Source: Neospora caninum Liverpool | Lineage: Eukaryota; Apicomplexa; Conoidasida; Eucoccidiorida; Sarcocystidae | NCBI RefSeq assembly: GCF_000208865.1 | Contig: NC_018390.1 | Coordinates: forward strand, 2,555,770 to 2,619,769 | Length of the DNA stretch: 64,000 bases | Direction: 5' to 3' | Shown: positions 60,410 through 64,000 of the stretch, one piece after another | How positions within the stretch are numbered: the stretch's first letter is position 1 | How the letters are laid out: the number at the start of each line of letters is the position of its first letter | The notes under the pieces: model-generated | What the model was told of the DNA's origin: nothing | Seen by the model: only the letters and a program-made list of their open reading frames with translations | Database searches by the model: none | Position numbers and translations under genes: made by a program

Positions 60410-63400
60410 TATATACGTGAATGTGTTTATGTGTTGGAGAGGTTTTGGTGATAGAAAGAAGCGGAGCAAAGAAAAACCTCTGAAATTGGAGACGATGCGT
60501 TTGAGATTTCTTCTAAAGTATGCACGAGCAGGCGCCCTTTCGGACAGGCTGGCGACCAACCGATCGCGTCACGGTAGCACTCAGAAGAGGCTCCATTTCG
60601 CTCATCTCTGGTGCTTCTTTTCTCTCTCGAGACAAGGATACCTTTCTCGCTCGCCTTGTTTTCAATTGCTTTACCTGAATACCGTGAAAGCACTTTCGGG
60701 CTTCTCCCTTTTCTCGCGAAAATCAGTCGCTACAGTCTCCTGAACAAGCGGAGACGGAAGAAACAGAGCTTCGCTGTTTACCAAGAGAGTCGGAAACGCT
60801 CGTCAAAGTTCTCGCGATATCGGCAGAGACACTCTGGAGGGGAACCATTCTACACATGCCCCATGAAGCTTTGTGAACGGGTGACTCCGTTCGCACGTGT
60901 CTCCTAAAGAACAGGAATGTTCTGGGAGGGACATATTCACTACCAAACAACTCCGGCTTCATCCACACTCCGACAGGGCGACCGCGCTGAAAGCGTACGA
61001 GGTCCACCGACGGTGAAACAACACGGTGATTGCTGTATTTGTGTATGCATGTATACGTGTACAGGTATACATAGGGTACGTGTGTCCACATGCATAAACA
61101 TTTTGGTCGGAATACCTCATACCGACTATATGCGTCTACATCCACAATCGCACAAGACATAACCACTATATGCTGAATGCATCTGTAGGCGTGTCGGTGC
61201 AATTGCTGGATACGTATAGGCGCATCAAAAGGAGAGAGATCTCGGGCTCCTCTGAACGACAACGCATCACCTCAAAGTATAGATTTCATCACCCATGCAT
61301 CTCTCTCTAAATATATAGATGTATATTTATATATAGATATGGATATAGATGTTTATAGGTGTAGAGCTGTAGCGCGCTTTCTATCGATTCGTGCGACGCG
61401 TTTTGCGTGTTGTTCAAAGACAGAGTACCCGTTCAACAGGAAGGGGAGTGAGAGGGAGCGTAGGAGGCGCCGACGAGGCACTGGTGAAAACAGCGTGGGA
61501 TCTGCATCCTTCGTAGGGATGTCTCAGCTCGCGTACGGGAGCAACCATGCTCTTTGGGTCAGCCTGAGACTGTTCGAGGTACGCCTCGACTTCCCTGGGA
61601 AAACCAGGACAAACCTGAAAAGCCCTTTCGCTTTCTCCTTCTCTTTGCTACGAAGCAGAAAACGTGTGTGCTTGCTCCTGGCGCGAGGAAGTGGAGCGTG
61701 ATCTTTCGCGCGTCCCGCCACCCTCTCTACACGAAAGTGTCGTCACATCATGCAGCTCCTCTCTCTCACTGGGAACCCCGGGTAAGCTTCCTGGGCGCCT
61801 ATCTCTGTCTTTCGTCCACTCTGTCTGTGGCTGTGATGAGATTTTGTGACGGCGTTTTTCGATCTTTCTCTCCATCTCTCCTCGTCTTTCGTCTGCAGAC
61901 GCGCTTGCCGTTTCTCTTTTTCTCCTCGTTGCCATGCAGCGTATCTACGCAGATCTCTGTGCGCGTTGCACCCTCCCCCCACCCTGCATGAGGCTCTCTT
62001 CTCTTTCGCGGCGTACGCTCGATCGAGAATTTCTTCGGCCTCTCCTGTTTCGCAAGACACGGCAAAGAGACGCAGCGGGCCGAGCGTCCAGAAGTCCTGT
62101 TTTTCCTTGCAGAGATTCGCGTCTTCCTCGAGTTGTGTCGCGGTGAGCTGTCGCGTGAGCGGCGAAGCAAAGCCGGGCGAAGGCTGCGGAACAGACAGCG
62201 TCTCTTCGCCCGCTGCGTTTGGGTGAATTTCCACGTCGCCCTCTGCGCTGAGACGCAGTCACATACACCCACACACGCATGGAAACATCAGGCGCAAAGC
62301 GAGAGGCGAGAATCCGGTTTCGAAAGAAGCTCCTCAGCCCCGAAAGCCGTCCTTTCGCGGAAGCGTCGAGAGGCGACAGCAGAAAAGCAGCAAGTGCGGA
62401 GTCAGTGCGTCGTTCGACGACCGGTCCGCGAGTGCTCCGCCGCCAGAAGAGGCAAACGGAGCGGTGAACACCTGGGTGAAGAAGACTCGACAAGCGAACT
62501 CCCCAGACGACGCGAAGGGGCGCATGCAAGAGGCGGCGGCGGAACTCGCGACGAAGAGAAGCCGCCTGACTGGAATGAGGCGCCTCGTTCTATTTAACCG
62601 TGTATCTGCATCTGTAGGGAGGGCTGTGAATGCATGTCAGCTGCAGGGTTCCTTTGTCTGAGTCGCCGCAGAGGCAGATCCAAAGGTCCGGGACCTACTT
62701 GATGATGTACGTCTCTCCTGTCTCTGCCGCAGTGACAATCTCTTTGCGCCGAAGAAAGCACGAATATCTTCGCGCGGTCTCGGCCTCGCACCCCTGCGAG
62801 TTCCCTCCTGTCGTCCACTCTACATCCACCTGGAAAGAGAGAAGGAACACGTGCACAAATGCGAGATGAAAAAGGCAAACAAAAATTGTGACGACGATTT
62901 GTGCAGTGGGACGATCGAAAAAGTGAGAAAGAGCCATTCGCAGAGACACATCTGCAGGGAAAGTGACGGCGCCGTGCGCCATGTGAAACGGAGCATCGTC
63001 GAGTCGGTGAAGAATCAGCGAAAGCAGAGAGAAGGCAAAGGGGAAATATGGAAGAGAAAAATGCACCGCTGACTACACCGAACCGCCAACTGGCGAAGGA
63101 TCAGGAGAAGAAGCTTTCTAACGCGAACGAGCAGCGAAAAAGAACAAGAGAAAACACGGTTCAAGGGCGTAACACCTGTATACACAGAGCGGCTGTTACC
63201 TGATCGTCTTCACGCACAGTCACCGTCCATTCCTGCTTTCTGAAAATCGCGATGGACGTCACCCGAGTTGCACGTTCGTTGATTTCTCCGGGTGTTCTGC
63301 ATACACGACAACGCCAAGAAAACAGAACACGCGCCGTCGAACGCACAGTCACCAGAAGCGAAGGCAAAACACGGCTGCACGGTCTGAGGAAACGCGGTTG

Positions 63401-63943
63401 ACTCTCGGCTCCTGTCCACATCAACATCTCCGCCTCGACATTGCACCTGGAAACCTATTCAAAGACTGGCATGTATACACATACACTCCCTTATTTGTGT
63501 ATCTATATGTATGTATTTATATTTGTGTATACATTCACATATCTGTCTATACATATTTTTTGAAATGAGGAGAAAGAGATGGCGACGTGCAGGGCGCGGG
63601 GCGGGGAGGTGGGAGGACGCGACACGCTTCGCACGCTTCTCTTTCTTACTCTGACGCGGAGACAGACAAGGCAATTCGCGTGCCGTCTGCAGCTTGCACG
63701 AGAATCTCGCTTCGGCAACAGAGCGGGCGCGCGTCGTCGCCGTCTTCCCGTTCCTTCTGACTTGTTTCCGGAGGCATGCGCGAGATCCGAACGTGACAAA
63801 AGTTCTCCTTTTCGATTTCAGTGGCCTCGCTGTACGGTCCCTCTGTCACCAGGATGCGCGTCCCGTCGGTATGGACGGCGACTCTCTTCAAGATGTGTTT
63901 CGTAGCACAGAGAGAACCACGCACCGGCATCGAGACAACCGAA
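55000..63943 (-). CDS. SPAG17: SPAG17/PF6 flagellar central-apparatus protein (C-terminal half; continues beyond the right edge)
   Basis: Exons on the minus strand, all in phase: 63943-63650, 63296-63200, 62829-62699, 62247-62017, 61594-61429, 60986-60944, 60798-60675, 60151-59997, 59360-59192, 58760-58660, 58604-58512, 58257-57784, 57300-56630, 55949-55758 and 55131-55000 (TAA at 55002-55000). About 1000 residues are visible. Family support: VYNVYGKPR and LPNEKY in the 57300-56630 exon, matching the VYDVYG.PR and LPN.KF region of SPAG17; EAPVDRKIKTASLF; then the ASH-like beta domain FPRRLDFGACKVGERM with DVCRFSVVL, and the ending HKAHLIRIPVTAEAV. Upstream exons carry the ADGTRI-type strands common in this protein. 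SPAG17/PF6 builds the C1a projection of the 9+2 axoneme, so a male-gamete role is the natural inference. The weakest exons are 61594-61429, 60986-60944 and 60798-60675. The upstream part lies outside the window. Confidence 0.8.
55533..55708. repeat. (TA)n microsatellites in the last SPAG17 intron
   Basis: Several TA and tatatgta runs within intron 55132-55757. Confidence 0.9.
56514..56556. repeat. (TA)n microsatellite in a SPAG17 intron
   Basis: TA run in intron 55950-56629. Confidence 0.9.
57410..57505. repeat. Perfect inverted repeat, 34-bp arms, 28-base AT-rich loop
   Basis: Arm 57410-57443 (acacagaggcgaatgcttat onward) is exactly complementary to 57472-57505 (ending taagcattcgcctctgtgt). 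The loop is a TA microsatellite. It lies in SPAG17 intron 57301-57783, with more TA runs at 57371-57395, 57558-57597 and 57646-57686. Confidence 0.95.
58294..58368. repeat. (TA)n microsatellites in a SPAG17 intron
   Basis: Two TA runs in intron 58258-58511. Confidence 0.9.
60356..60416. repeat. (TA)n microsatellites in a SPAG17 intron
   Basis: Two long TA runs in intron 60152-60674. Confidence 0.95.
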
Positions 63944-64000
63944 CTGAACGGGGGTTGCTAGTTCTCGGCCTCGCCAGCGTACGCGGTGTTGGGCCCTCTT

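Noticed and set aside
1..64000. CRISPR arrays, insertion sequences, bacterial operons or integrated virus genes
   Set aside because: No spaced direct repeats, transposase, terminal repeats with a coding body or viral replication or capsid motifs were seen; the repeats present are simple-sequence or minisatellite types.

Overview
The window looks like nuclear DNA of a coccidian apicomplexan. Toxoplasma gondii or a close sarcocystid relative (Hammondia, Neospora) is most likely. The signs are GC-rich, intron-dense genes with GT..AG introns of about 100-900 bases, pyrimidine-rich flanks, many (TA)n and (TACA)n microsatellites inside introns, scattered TGCATGC words, and a gene set that includes flagellar/ciliary proteins expected only of an organism that makes flagellated male gametes. 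There is no sign of bacterial operons, insertion sequences or CRISPR. All gene models below were built by reading splice sites and requiring reading-frame continuity across every junction; no transcript data were available.

Layout, left to right. (1) 1101-7952, minus: N-terminal part of a TTC27/Emw1-type TPR protein; its 3' half lies left of the window. (2) 9741-19722, plus: a 15-exon protein ending in a RAP domain, probably a mitochondrial RNA-binding protein. (3) 21588-22216, minus: prefoldin subunit 4. (4) 24065-36031, plus: a 16-exon CEP104 homologue with a coccidian coiled-coil N-terminal extension. (5) 37942-40328, minus: an organellar ribosomal protein L7/L12 with a very long N-terminal extension. 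(6) 41479-43666, minus: a 6-exon alpha/beta hydrolase of the acyl-protein thioesterase/carboxylesterase type. (7) 44153-48450, minus: a 9-exon protein that joins an N-terminal J domain to a MECR/Etr1-type trans-2-enoyl thioester reductase. (8) 51638-53788, plus: a PPIL3-type cyclophilin. (9) 55000 to about 63943, minus: the C-terminal half of a SPAG17/PF6 flagellar central-apparatus homologue, continuing off the right edge.

Genes 1/2, 3/4 and 7/8 are divergent pairs with shared upstream regions. Genes 2/3, 4/5 and 8/9 converge. Genes 5, 6 and 7 run head to tail on the minus strand. The segment from about 41 to 51 kb looks less GC-rich and less pyrimidine-tract-rich than its flanks.

The most unusual item is gene 7, a chaperone J domain fused to a lipid-type reductase. 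It lies 486 bases upstream of a thioesterase-like hydrolase on the same strand, so two proteins of predicted acyl-thioester chemistry sit side by side. CEP104 and SPAG17 are both cilium/flagellum parts. Two well-formed inverted repeats, one in a SPAG17 intron and one in a convergent intergenic region, are structural oddities that the genes do not explain.
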